Part shown: positions 36,581 to 44,925 of the stretch, piece after piece
Numbering within the stretch: the stretch's first letter is position 1
How the letters are laid out: every line of letters starts with the position of its first letter
Origin: Flavobacterium sp. ZT3R18
GTDB taxonomy: Bacteria > Bacteroidota > Bacteroidia > Flavobacteriales > Flavobacteriaceae
DNA length: 64,000 nucleotides
Reading direction: 5' to 3'
Assembly (NCBI RefSeq): GCF_007097385.1
Contig: NZ_VJZS01000005.1
Coordinates: 74,705 to 138,704, forward strand
Translations under genes and position numbers: made by a program
Notes under the pieces: generated by a model
Told to the model about the DNA's origin: nothing
The model's input: the letters and a program-made list of their open reading frames with translations, nothing else
Database searches by the model: none

Positions 36581-36608
36581 AAAAAAGCCTCGCAAATTGC
36601 GAGGCTTT
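36581..36608 (-). terminator. Terminator of rpmE2
   Basis: Stem AAAGCCTCGC / GCGAGGCTTT around AAATT; on the minus strand it continues into a run of U. Confidence 0.9.
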
Positions 36609-36632
36609 AGTGTATTTGAAAACAAGTTAAAA

Positions 36633-36884
36633 TTATTTAACGTGTTTCGCGTATTTAGTTTTGAATTTATCAATACGTCCTGCAGTATCGATAAGTTTAG
36701 ATTTACCTGTGTAAAAAGGGTGAGAAGTTCTAGAAATCTCCATTTTTACAACTGGATATTCAACACCGTCAACTGTAATAGTTTCTCTTGTATCTGCAGT
36801 AGATTTAGTGATAAAAACATCTTCGTTTGACATGTCTTTAAAAGCAACTAATCTGTAATTTTCTGGGTGTACACCTTTTTTCAT
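36633..36884 (-). CDS. rpmE2: 50S ribosomal protein L31, type B (zinc-independent)
   Basis: An 83-residue L31 starting [20 protein letters not shown], with [20 protein letters not shown] as the conserved core. It has no cysteine, so it is the type B (C-minus) form that does not bind zinc. In other bacteria type B replaces the zinc form under zinc shortage. It binds the large-subunit central protuberance. It has a strong promoter (TTG-N18-TAAATTTG) and its own terminator. Confidence 0.97.
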   Translation of the reverse strand: MKKGVHPENYRLVAFKDMSNEDVFITKSTADTRETITVDGVEYPVVKMEISRTSHPFYTGKSKLIDTAGRIDKFKTKYAKHVK

Positions 36885-36993
36885 CTTGAATCTTTTTTAT
36901 TTGTTAATTATAACTTGTCTTGAAGCTTTTCTTCTAACAGAAAAGGTATAAACGCATTATAACTTTTTGTTTTACAATATTATTTTGAGTTTG

Positions 36994-37022
36994 CAAATTT
37001 ACACTTATTTTCCAATATACAA
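36994..37022 (-). promoter_or_regulatory. Promoter of rpmE2 (TTG-N18-TAAATTTG)
   Basis: On the minus strand TTG (37022-37020), 18 nt, TAAATTTG (37001-36994), leaving a leader of roughly 100 nt. I saw no Zur-like palindrome. Confidence 0.7.
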
Positions 37023-37064
37023 ACCTTTGCGTGACTTTTTTTATATCATGGTAAAAAACATTTT

Positions 37065-37098
37065 TTGCACGCCATTATATTGGGAATTGTTATCTTTG
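37065..37098 (+). promoter_or_regulatory. Promoter of the DUF4199 gene (TTG-N23-TATCTTTG)
   Basis: TTG 37065-37067 and TATCTTTG 37091-37098, 22 nt before the ATG at 37121. Confidence 0.6.
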
Positions 37099-37120
37099 TT
37101 GATTAATAAAAATAGTCTCT

Positions 37121-37663
37121 ATGGAAAATAATGTATCGCCAGCAAAATCTGGTGTTTTGTATGGTGTTTTATTCGGTATTATAATGGTATTGGAATTCGT
37201 TATTATGTATGTAGTAGGAATGAAATCATTAATCAATACAAGTGTTGGATCAATTGTAAACATTGCTAACTACATAATACTACCTCTGTTATTTGTATAC
37301 ATAGGTTGTACAAATTACAAGAAAAATATTAACAACGGATTTATATCTCTTACAGAAAGTCTCAAAACAGGAATTTCTATAACTTTTCTCGCTGCACTTA
37401 TATATGCTGTTTTTAATGTTATTTTTAATTTCATTTTTCCTGAATTCATTGATGAAATGATAGCTATTACCAAAGAAGGTATGCTAGCCAAAAACCCAAA
37501 TATGACAAGTGAACAAATTGAAATGGGACTTTCAATGGTTAAAAAATTCATGAATCCTTTAATTGTTTTACCTGTAACATTAGCCATGTATTCTTTCTTT
37601 GGCTTGATTTATTCCCTAATTATAGGTGCAATAGTAAAAAATGAAAAACCACAAAGCTTCTAA
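37121..37663 (+). CDS. DUF4199 membrane protein
   Basis: A 180-residue integral membrane protein with four helices: GVLYGVLFGIIMVLEFVIMY, IVNIANYIILPLLFVYIG, GISITFLAALIYAVFNVIF, and PLIVLPVTLAMYSFFGLIYS near the end. A soluble loop between helices 3 and 4 carries MLAKNPNMTSEQIEMGLSMV. Layout matches DUF4199, which regularly precedes a glycosyltransferase gene in Flavobacteria, as here (next start 4 bp away). Function unknown; possibly partner of the glycosyltransferase. Confidence 0.85.
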   Translation: MENNVSPAKSGVLYGVLFGIIMVLEFVIMYVVGMKSLINTSVGSIVNIANYIILPLLFVYIGCTNYKKNINNGFISLTESLKTGISITFLAALIYAVFNVIFNFIFPEFIDEMIAITKEGMLAKNPNMTSEQIEMGLSMVKKFMNPLIVLPVTLAMYSFFGLIYSLIIGAIVKNEKPQSF

Positions 37664-37667
37664 ATTA

Positions 37668-38624
37668 ATGAACTTATCTATACTCATACCGCTTCTTAAC
37701 GAAGAGGAATCCCTGCAAGAATTGTACACTTGGATCATTTCGATTATGAAATCGAACAATTACAGCTACGAAATCATTTTTCTGGATGACGGAAGTACTG
37801 ATGAATCTTGGAACATCATAGCAGGATTTGCCACTGAGAATCCAAATGTAAAAGGGATTCGATTCATGAAAAACTTCGGTAAATCTCAAGCGCTACATGC
37901 TGGTTTCGCTAAGGCAAAAGGCGATGTGATTATTACCATGGATGCCGATTTGCAAGACAGTCCAGACGAGATTCCGGGTCTGTACGAAATGATTACCACT
38001 CAAAAATACGATTTGGTTTCGGGCTGGAAAAAGAAACGTTACGACTCTGTTGTCGCCAAAAATCTACCTTCAAAACTATTTAATTGGGCGGCCAGAAAAA
38101 CATCTGGAGTAGAACTGAATGATTTTAATTGCGGACTGAAAGCCTACAAAAACGTAGTGGTAAAAAACATTGAAGTATCCGGAGAAATGCACCGATACAT
38201 TCCAGTTTTGGCAAAAAATGCCGGTTTTGGAAAAATTGGCGAAAAAGTAGTGCAACATCAAGCGAGAAAATATGGAGAAACTAAATTTGGAATGGAACGT
38301 TTCATCAATGGTTTCTTGGACTTGATAACGATTTGGTTTCTTTCCCGATTTGGAAAAAGACCAATGCATTTATTTGGTGCTATGGGTTCCTTTATGTTTA
38401 TTGTTGGTTTTTTATCGGCTGGTTATATTGGGATTTCAAAACTATACCACATGTATATGGGGATGAATTACAATTTAGTAACCAGTAATCCTTGGTTTTA
38501 TATTGCATTAACGACGATGGTTCTAGGAACACAATTGTTTTTGGCAGGATTTCTAGGGGAGATTATTTTGAGAACCAAAAATAATGAGGAGCGCTATAAA
38601 GTTTCTAGTGAAGTGAACTTTTAA
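37668..38624 (+). CDS. Family 2 glycosyltransferase, DPM/GtrB type
   Basis: A 318-residue enzyme: an N-terminal GT-A domain (LSILIPLLNEEESLQELYTW, FLDDGSTDESW, MDADLQDSPDEIPGL with the D-x-D metal site) followed by two membrane helices (FGAMGSFMFIVGFLSAGYIG and WFYIALTTMVLGTQLFLAGF). This is the layout of polyprenyl-phosphate glycosyltransferases, which transfer a sugar from a nucleotide donor to undecaprenyl phosphate. Start at 37668 preferred because the catalytic domain begins there and the 37641 ATG would overlap DUF4199. Confidence 0.9.
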   Translation: MNLSILIPLLNEEESLQELYTWIISIMKSNNYSYEIIFLDDGSTDESWNIIAGFATENPNVKGIRFMKNFGKSQALHAGFAKAKGDVIITMDADLQDSPDEIPGLYEMITTQKYDLVSGWKKKRYDSVVAKNLPSKLFNWAARKTSGVELNDFNCGLKAYKNVVVKNIEVSGEMHRYIPVLAKNAGFGKIGEKVVQHQARKYGETKFGMERFINGFLDLITIWFLSRFGKRPMHLFGAMGSFMFIVGFLSAGYIGISKLYHMYMGMNYNLVTSNPWFYIALTTMVLGTQLFLAGFLGEIILRTKNNEERYKVSSEVNF

Positions 38625-38724
38625 TTTTTTATTGGTTTAGAGAATAGAACAGTAAAAAACTATTTGACAGACTAAATTTTAAATAAAATTAATTATAAGA
38701 ACTGAGTTTCTCGCTTTACGGGTC

Positions 38725-38803
38725 TAGCCCTGATAGTAGCGGCATCCTTTTCTTGTCTCCTTTAGACAAGAAAAGATACAGCGGATAGCAGGAATTAGCT
38801 CCT
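38725..38803 (+). ncRNA. Structured element, copy 1 (Flavo-1-like)
   Basis: Shares TAGCCCTGAT, CGGCATCC, GATACAG and AGCAGGAA blocks, in order, with 62820-62897. The blocks pair (CCTG with CAGG; GC before GGCATC with GC after GATACA) around a hairpin of 11 bp (38748-38758 with 38764-38774). The hairpin sequence differs wholly from that of copy 2 although both pair perfectly, and one inner pair is G-C here but A-U in copy 2. That indicates a conserved structure. It resembles the Flavo-1 RNA class in lineage and size, but I cannot run a covariance search. It lies 59 bp before the phosphohexomutase start. Confidence 0.6.
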
Positions 38804-38862
38804 AATGAAGCTAATGTTCTTCCTTAACAAAACAGAATAACAATTTAAACTAAATATTTAAG

Positions 38863-40590
38863 ATGCACATAGCACAAAACATTTTAGACGCAGTAAACGA
38901 ATGGTTAACCCCAACATTTGATAACGAAACACAAGTAGCCATCAAAGAATTAATGACTACCTCGCCAAAAGAATTAGAAGAGAGTTTTTATAAAAATTTG
39001 GAGTTTGGTACTGGTGGGATGCGTGGTGTAATGGGCGTTGGAAACAACCGCATCAATAAATACACGTTGGGTAAAAATACTCAAGGACTTTCTAATTATT
39101 TACATACTGTTTTTCCGGAGCAAGTTTTGAAGGTTGTAATTGCCTATGATTGCCGTCATAACAGTCAATCTTTGGCCAAAGTGGTTGCCGATGTTTTCTC
39201 TGCCAATGGGATTCAGGTTTATTTATTTTCGGACTTGAGACCTACTCCAGAATTGTCTTTTGCACTTAAATATTTAGGTTGTCAATGCGGGATTGTACTA
39301 ACTGCTTCGCACAATCCACCAGAATACAATGGTTACAAAGTGTATTGGGAAGATGGTGGGCAAATCGTTCCGCCCGAAGATGAAGCTATTATTAATATCA
39401 TTGAAAATTTAAATTACAACGAAATCAAATTTTCGGCAGACGAAAGTTTGATACAGTATATAGATACAGAAATTGACGAAGCTTTTGTAAAATCGTCTGT
39501 TGATAATGCTAGTTTCAATACTCCAAAGGAAGCGAAAGACAACCTGAACATTGTATTTACTTCTTTGCACGGGACTTCTATTATGTCGGTTCCTGCAACT
39601 TTGGAAAAAGCGGGTTACAAGAATGTAAACATCGTTCCGGAACAAGCCAAACCGGATGGAAATTTCCCAACCGTAAAATCGCCAAACCCAGAAGAACCAG
39701 AAGCATTGACGATGGCGCTTGCTTTGGCAGACAAACTGAATGCTGATATTGTTGTGGGAACCGACCCAGATTGCGACCGTTTGGGAGTGGCTGTTCGAAA
39801 CAACGAAGGCAAAATGATTTTGCTAAACGGAAATCAAACGATGATTTTGATGACCGCTTTCCTATTAGAACAATGGAAAAAAGCGGATAAGATAAACGGA
39901 AAACAATTCGTGGGTTCTACTATCGTTTCTACTCCAATGATTATGGAATTGGCGACTGCTTATGGTGTAGAATGTAAAGTGGGATTGACAGGCTTTAAAT
40001 GGATTGCCAAAATGATTAAAGACTTCCCAGAGCTAGAATTTATTGGAGGAGGAGAAGAAAGTTTTGGATATATGGTTGGCGATGCCGTTCGTGATAAAGA
40101 TGCCGTTGCTGCTACTTTATTGATTTGCGAAGTTGCGGCACAGGCCAAAGCCAATGGCAGTTCAGTGTACAATACTTTGTTACAATATTATGTAGATTAC
40201 GGTTTCTACAAGGAGCATTTGGTTTCTATCACTAAAAAAGGAATAGAAGGATTGGCCGAAATCAACCAAATGATGGTTTCCCTACGCGAAAATCCATTAA
40301 AAGAAATCAACGGAGAAAGAGTGGTTATGATGGAAGATTACAAGTCATCAATAGCAAAAAACTTGTTTACAGATGAGGAAGAAACTATGAAGATTCCTAA
40401 ATCTGATGTACTAATCTACTACACTGAAGATGGTTCGAAAATATGCGCCAGACCAAGCGGGACGGAGCCTAAAATTAAATTTTACATCAGTGTAAACACC
40501 CACTTAGACAGCGTTGACAATTTTATCGAAGTTGAAGAGATATTGAACGAAAAAATTAAAAACATAATTATTGCAATGCAATTGAACTAA
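38863..40590 (+). CDS. Phospho-sugar mutase (phosphoglucomutase/phosphomannomutase)
   Basis: A 575-residue alpha-D-phosphohexomutase. It contains FGTGGMRGVMGVG near residue 46, the active serine loop TASHNPPEYNGYKVYW (about 147-162), the metal loop GTDPDCDRLG, the sugar loop GGGEESFGYMVGD, and the phosphate-binding loop RPSGTEPKIKFYISV near the C-terminus. It interconverts hexose 1- and 6-phosphates in the cytoplasm. Length and motifs match the PgcA type. The nuclease and exporter genes follow within 8 and 0 bp. Confidence 0.95.
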   Translation: MHIAQNILDAVNEWLTPTFDNETQVAIKELMTTSPKELEESFYKNLEFGTGGMRGVMGVGNNRINKYTLGKNTQGLSNYLHTVFPEQVLKVVIAYDCRHNSQSLAKVVADVFSANGIQVYLFSDLRPTPELSFALKYLGCQCGIVLTASHNPPEYNGYKVYWEDGGQIVPPEDEAIINIIENLNYNEIKFSADESLIQYIDTEIDEAFVKSSVDNASFNTPKEAKDNLNIVFTSLHGTSIMSVPATLEKAGYKNVNIVPEQAKPDGNFPTVKSPNPEEPEALTMALALADKLNADIVVGTDPDCDRLGVAVRNNEGKMILLNGNQTMILMTAFLLEQWKKADKINGKQFVGSTIVSTPMIMELATAYGVECKVGLTGFKWIAKMIKDFPELEFIGGGEESFGYMVGDAVRDKDAVAATLLICEVAAQAKANGSSVYNTLLQYYVDYGFYKEHLVSITKKGIEGLAEINQMMVSLRENPLKEINGERVVMMEDYKSSIAKNLFTDEEETMKIPKSDVLIYYTEDGSKICARPSGTEPKIKFYISVNTHLDSVDNFIEVEEILNEKIKNIIIAMQLN

Positions 40591-40598
40591 ATCAATAA

Positions 40599-41633
40599 AT
40601 GGACAAACTTGACACAAATGACACTCCTCAACTATTAAATTCGATTATCGATTTAATAGATCAAACGCGTCATTTTGTTGCCAAAACGGTCAATCAAGAA
40701 CTGACTTTACTGTATTGGAATATTGGTAAAAGTATCAATGATGAAATTCTAAAGAACGACAGAGCTGATTATGGTAAGAAAGTAATTTTAGGCTTAAGTC
40801 AAGAACTACAAATCAGATACGGAACAGGCTTTAGTAAAAGAAACCTACATAGCTTTATAAAACTAAGCACTGTTTTTCAAGATATTACAATTGTGCAGAC
40901 ACTGTCTGCACAATTGAGTTGGTCTCACTTATATTCAATTATCAATATAGAAAACCAGATAAAAAGGGAATTCTACATACAAATGACAGTTCACGAAAGG
41001 TGGAGCGTAAGAACTTTGCAAGAACGAATAGACAGCATGCTTTTTGAAAGAACGGCTATAAGCAAAAAACCAGAACAAACTATTGTCAATGAATTAAAAA
41101 CATTAGAAACCGAAAAGAAAATAAGTCCAGATTTAGCTTTTAGGGATCCTTATTTTTTAGACTTTTTAGGTTTACATGATAGTTATTTTGAAAGAGACTT
41201 AGAAAGTTCTATTTTGGCACAGCTTCAACATTTCATAACTGAGATGGGAAGTGAGTTTGCTTTTTTAGCCCGTCAGAAAAGAATAACTATTGATAATGAA
41301 GATTTTTATATCGATTTACTGTTTTACCACCGAGGATTAAAAAGTCTAGTCGCCATAGATTTGAAACTTGGAAAATTCAAAGCTAATTACAAGGGTCAAA
41401 TGGAATTGTATCTTCGTTGGTTAGAAAAAAACGAGCAAAAGGAAGGTGAAAACAAACCCATTGGCCTAATTCTTTGTAGCGAAAAATCTCCCGAGCAAAT
41501 CAATTATTTAATGCTTGATAATCACGAACATATCAAAGTAGCAGAATATTTGACTCAATTACCCGAAAAAAAATTATTGCTAGAAAAATTGGAAAAAGCC
41601 ATAGCTATAGCAGAAAACAACAACAGAAAATAA
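40599..41633 (+). CDS. YhcG-type PD-(D/E)xK nuclease (DUF1016)
   Basis: A 344-residue protein. DUF1016_N, a helical DNA-associated domain, covers about 15-165 (LLYWNIGKSINDEIL, GTGFSKRNLHSFIKL, QLSWSHLYSIINI, RWSVRTLQERIDSMLFERT). The C-terminal nuclease domain (about 175-330) contains FYIDLLFYHRGLKSLVAIDLKLGKFK, with Asp239 and Asp254-x-Lys256 as the core catalytic residues and Gln267 after them. The family occurs near restriction-modification loci and on mobile DNA. Here it stands 8 bp after the mutase gene and abuts the exporter ATG, with no methylase nearby. A role in defence is possible but not shown. Confidence 0.9.
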   Translation: MDKLDTNDTPQLLNSIIDLIDQTRHFVAKTVNQELTLLYWNIGKSINDEILKNDRADYGKKVILGLSQELQIRYGTGFSKRNLHSFIKLSTVFQDITIVQTLSAQLSWSHLYSIINIENQIKREFYIQMTVHERWSVRTLQERIDSMLFERTAISKKPEQTIVNELKTLETEKKISPDLAFRDPYFLDFLGLHDSYFERDLESSILAQLQHFITEMGSEFAFLARQKRITIDNEDFYIDLLFYHRGLKSLVAIDLKLGKFKANYKGQMELYLRWLEKNEQKEGENKPIGLILCSEKSPEQINYLMLDNHEHIKVAEYLTQLPEKKLLLEKLEKAIAIAENNNRK

Positions 41634-43460
41634 ATGAACAATTTTAAAAGAATATTCCCTTTTGTCATTCCGTACACGAAGTATGCTTATATGAACATAT
41701 TTTTTAATGTACTATATGCCCTTTTTAGCACGCTTTCTTTTGTATCCTTGATTCCGATGATGCAGGTTTTATTTGATCAAACCAAAAAAAATACGACAAT
41801 GCCAGTTTACAAAGGTATTTGGGAGCTAAAGAAATATGGCGAAGATTACTTAAGTTATTACATTACCCACACTACTGATACGTTTGGTGTAGGACGCACC
41901 TTGACTATAATGGTCGTGATAATCATTTCTATCTTTTTACTTAAAAATTTATGTGATTATCTAGCGATGTTTTTTATCACCTTTTTACGAAATGGCGTTT
42001 TGAGAGACATGCGAAATGCCATGTACAAAAAAACTATTGAATTGCCTTTGGCTTTCTATTCTGAAAAAAGAAAAGGAGATGTGATTTCTAGAATTTCTGG
42101 CGATGTCAATGAGGTTCAAACTTCTTTCTTGTCTATTTTGGAACTCATTGTAAAAGAGCCCCTTACGATTGTTTTTACTTTGATTACAATGGTTACCATC
42201 AGTGTGCAATTGACCCTATTTGTATTTATTTTCATTCCTGTTTCGGGTTATGTTATTTCCCTTATCGGAAAACAATTAAAAAAACAATCGACTAAAGCAC
42301 AAGAAGAACAAGGAATCTTTTTATCGACTATCGAAGAAACAATGGGCGGATTGAAAGTGGTAAAAGGCTATAATTCAGAAAATTACTTCAACCGCATTTT
42401 TCAAGAATCGACTCAACGTTTTTTCTTGTTATCGAATAGTATTGGTAATCGCCAAAACCTAGCTTCTCCAGCCAGTGAGTTTATGGGAATTATGGTTATC
42501 GCTATTTTGCTTTGGTATGGCGGACACATGGTTCTGATCGACAAAACACTGAATGGCGCATCGTTTATCGCCTATATGGGATTGGCATACAACATTCTTA
42601 CCCCTGCAAAATCTATTTCGAAAGCATCATACGCCATCAAAAGAGGAAATGCAGCTGCAGAGCGTGTTTTAGAAATCTTGGATCAAGAAAACCCAATTAC
42701 CAGTAAAATCGACGCTGTAGAAAAATCAACTTTCGAATCCGAAATTGCGATTCAGAACATCAACTTCAAATATGAGGATGAAAATGTTTTAAAAGATTTT
42801 TCACTTACCGTAAAAAAAGGACAAACTATTGCTCTTGTGGGACAATCTGGAAGCGGAAAAAGTACTATCGCCAATTTGCTAACTCGTTTTTATGATGTAA
42901 ATGAAGGAACTATTGCTATCGATGGAATTGCCATAAAAGATTTGAATTTGCAGTCGCTACGTGGTTTGATGGGATTGGTAACACAAGACAGTATTTTATT
43001 TAATGACACTATAAAAGCCAATATTTCATTAGGAAAACTAGACGCAACCGATGAGGAAATCATCGAAGCTTTAAAAATAGCCAATGCTTACGAATTCGTA
43101 AAAGACCTCCCAAAAGGCATTTACACCAACATTGGAGATAGCGGAAACAAACTTTCTGGAGGTCAAAAACAACGACTATCCATTGCCCGTGCTGTTCTGA
43201 AAAACCCTCCAATTATGATTCTGGATGAAGCTACATCGGCATTGGATACCGAAAGCGAAAAATTCGTTCAAGTCGCACTAGAGAACATGATGCAAAACAG
43301 AACTTCTATTGTGATTGCACATCGTCTTTCGACTATTCAAAAAGCCGATTTGATTGTCGTAATGCAAAAAGGAAAAATCGTAGAGCAAGGAAAACACGAA
43401 GACCTTATTGCTATGAATGGGACTTATAACAAATTGGTAACGATGCAATCCTTTGAATAG
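41634..43460 (+). CDS. ABC transporter, fused permease-ATPase (MsbA-like)
   Basis: A 608-residue half-transporter. Six membrane helices occupy about 10-330, then an ATPase domain with Walker A GQSGSGKST (about 403-411), signature LSGGQKQR, Walker B IMILDEATSALD and the H-loop VIAHRLS. MsbA-like exporters flip lipids such as lipid A-core or polyprenyl glycans at the inner membrane. The ATG directly follows the nuclease stop codon, implying translational coupling. The substrate cannot be told. Confidence 0.93.
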   Translation: MNNFKRIFPFVIPYTKYAYMNIFFNVLYALFSTLSFVSLIPMMQVLFDQTKKNTTMPVYKGIWELKKYGEDYLSYYITHTTDTFGVGRTLTIMVVIIISIFLLKNLCDYLAMFFITFLRNGVLRDMRNAMYKKTIELPLAFYSEKRKGDVISRISGDVNEVQTSFLSILELIVKEPLTIVFTLITMVTISVQLTLFVFIFIPVSGYVISLIGKQLKKQSTKAQEEQGIFLSTIEETMGGLKVVKGYNSENYFNRIFQESTQRFFLLSNSIGNRQNLASPASEFMGIMVIAILLWYGGHMVLIDKTLNGASFIAYMGLAYNILTPAKSISKASYAIKRGNAAAERVLEILDQENPITSKIDAVEKSTFESEIAIQNINFKYEDENVLKDFSLTVKKGQTIALVGQSGSGKSTIANLLTRFYDVNEGTIAIDGIAIKDLNLQSLRGLMGLVTQDSILFNDTIKANISLGKLDATDEEIIEALKIANAYEFVKDLPKGIYTNIGDSGNKLSGGQKQRLSIARAVLKNPPIMILDEATSALDTESEKFVQVALENMMQNRTSIVIAHRLSTIQKADLIVVMQKGKIVEQGKHEDLIAMNGTYNKLVTMQSFE

Positions 43461-43532
43461 TTTAGAAGGTTTATAAAGTTTAAAAGTTTAGTTTCTATGC
43501 TAACCTTTTAAACTTTATAAACCTTCTAAACT
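43459..43532. repeat. 28-bp perfect inverted repeat after the exporter gene
   Basis: Arms 43459-43486 and 43505-43532 (AGTTTAGAAGGTTTATAAAG core) pair without mismatch around an 18-nt loop. The left arm overlaps the exporter stop codon. No T-run follows, so it is not a standard terminator; it may stabilise the 3' end. The left arm has a second copy at 35069-35108. Confidence 0.9.
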
Positions 43533-43554
43533 TTTAAACTCATACCCCTTAATT

Positions 43555-44256
43555 ATGTACCTGAACAATCCCAACATAAAACTTCCGCAAGATCCAGATA
43601 CCATTGTATGGAAATATCTGGACTTGTCGAAGTTTTTGGATTTATTGCTTTCGCAAAAACTGTTCATGTCACGGTCGGATAAATTTGAAGACCAATACGA
43701 AGGCACTTTTAGCGAACCTACATTTGAGGAAATCAAAAAACTGGCTACAAACAATCCTGACTTTTTAAATTACTACAAAACCCATCGAGAGAAAGTCGCC
43801 ATTAGCAGTTGGCACATCAATGAATACGAATCGTTTGCCATGTGGCAAATTTTCACTCAAAACAGCGAAGGATTAGCCATACAATCTACAGTAAAAAGAC
43901 TTCAGGATGCTTTGGTTCCCGAAAAAAATTACAAGCAATTCATTGGCGAAGTCAATTACATCGATTACAAAAAAGAGTATATTCCGTTTGATGATCTATT
44001 TTTTCCATTTTTGTTCAAACGAAAAAGTTTTCAGTACGAACGTGAAGTACGCATCATTACCGATGTGGCAGATAACAACATCAAATTAAATGATGGTTTA
44101 AAAATAAATGTGGACATTAGCCAACTAATCGAAAAAATCTACATCCATCCCAAATCCGAGAATTGGTATAAAAAACTGGTAATTCAATTGGTAACACAAC
44201 TAGGATTTGATTTTGAAATCGAAAAATCAGATTTAGAAAGTGATATTTTGATTTGA
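43555..44256 (+). CDS. DUF2971-family protein
   Basis: A 233-residue soluble protein. The start VWKYLDLSKFLDLLLSQKLFMSRSDKFEDQYEG is the typical DUF2971 opening (aromatic residues, L-x-F/L-x-x-x-x-x-F-xDPFE). SSWHINEYESFAMWQIFT and later KYERE-like YEREVRIITD complete the family pattern. Function is unknown; DUF2971 genes are common in accessory regions and near defence genes. It is followed 31 bp later by an antitoxin-like gene. Confidence 0.8.
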   Translation: MYLNNPNIKLPQDPDTIVWKYLDLSKFLDLLLSQKLFMSRSDKFEDQYEGTFSEPTFEEIKKLATNNPDFLNYYKTHREKVAISSWHINEYESFAMWQIFTQNSEGLAIQSTVKRLQDALVPEKNYKQFIGEVNYIDYKKEYIPFDDLFFPFLFKRKSFQYEREVRIITDVADNNIKLNDGLKINVDISQLIEKIYIHPKSENWYKKLVIQLVTQLGFDFEIEKSDLESDILI

Positions 44257-44287
44257 GATTTTATAACTCCCAACAAATTATTTTGTT

Positions 44288-44521
44288 ATGAACGCTATTC
44301 GACAATTTATTGAAGTAAAAAACAACTCTTTTAATGTTGTGCTTCCGGAAGGATTTACAGCCAAAACAGTCGAGGTAATTATTATGCCAACCGTTGAAAA
44401 TTACAGCATTCTAGATTCTCACAAAGATATAGTTTTAGAGCGAATTAAAAACCCTCAAACTCCTGTTGATGCTTTTGAAATGATTGCTCAACTCGAAAAA
44501 GAAAATCTTGATAAGTTATAA
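44288..44521 (+). CDS. Antitoxin-like small protein, partner missing
   Basis: A 77-residue protein. The N-terminal half has short beta strands ending in a conserved-looking EVIIMP (IEVKNNSFNVVLPEGFTAKTVEVIIMP), similar to AbrB/DUF2281-like antitoxins of Bacteroidota. The C-terminal half is a helix with an acidic tail (AFEMIAQLEKENLDKL), as used for toxin binding. No toxin gene follows: instead there is a palindromic element (44564-44689) and coding debris. Identification as antitoxin is inference from size and layout. Confidence 0.55.
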   Translation: MNAIRQFIEVKNNSFNVVLPEGFTAKTVEVIIMPTVENYSILDSHKDIVLERIKNPQTPVDAFEMIAQLEKENLDKL

Positions 44522-44563
44522 AAGACAAGCCGACCCCAAGAGTTAAACCGTTTTGACGTTAAA

Positions 44564-44689
44564 TTTACTGGAATAGCAATTAGGAGTATTTGTCATTTCG
44601 ACCTTTTGGGAGAAATCACATAATGTGAGCAACTAATGTGATTCCTCCTTCGTCGGAATGACAAAATACGAGTTTTTTATTCCAGTAAA
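44564..44689. mobile_element. 126-bp MITE-like element with 12-bp terminal inverted repeats
   Basis: TTTACTGGAATA (44564-44575) and TATTCCAGTAAA (44678-44689) are perfect terminal inverted repeats. Inside, TATTTGTCATTTCGAC and GTCGGAATGACAAAATA pair again with one mismatch and one bulge. The core holds AATCACATTAGTTGCTCAC on the minus strand. It has no coding capacity, so any movement would need a transposase elsewhere. GTCATTCCGACGAAGGAGG-type palindromes are common in Flavobacterium spacers. Confidence 0.65.
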
Positions 44690-44761
44690 AACAAAGAGAT
44701 AATTATGTTATTTCTACTTATCTTGATCCTGATGATAGTTGGATAAACAACATTTAAGCAT

Positions 44762-44790
44762 AAAAACCCTCGAAATTGCGAGGTTTTTTA
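44762..44790 (+). terminator. Weak terminator-like hairpin
   Basis: AAAAACCCTCG pairs with CGAGGTTTTT with one bulged C, followed by T6. Confidence 0.55.
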
Positions 44791-44925
44791 TTGTCTTTAC
44801 TTGTTTTACTTGACTTTGTTTGTGGGCACAGATTGCAAATCTGCGCTATCGTTGCGAACACATATCCGAGCCGTTGGGGCTTTTATTCATTCTACTTAGG
44901 GCTTTTTCGGCTATTTTTGCTAGAT

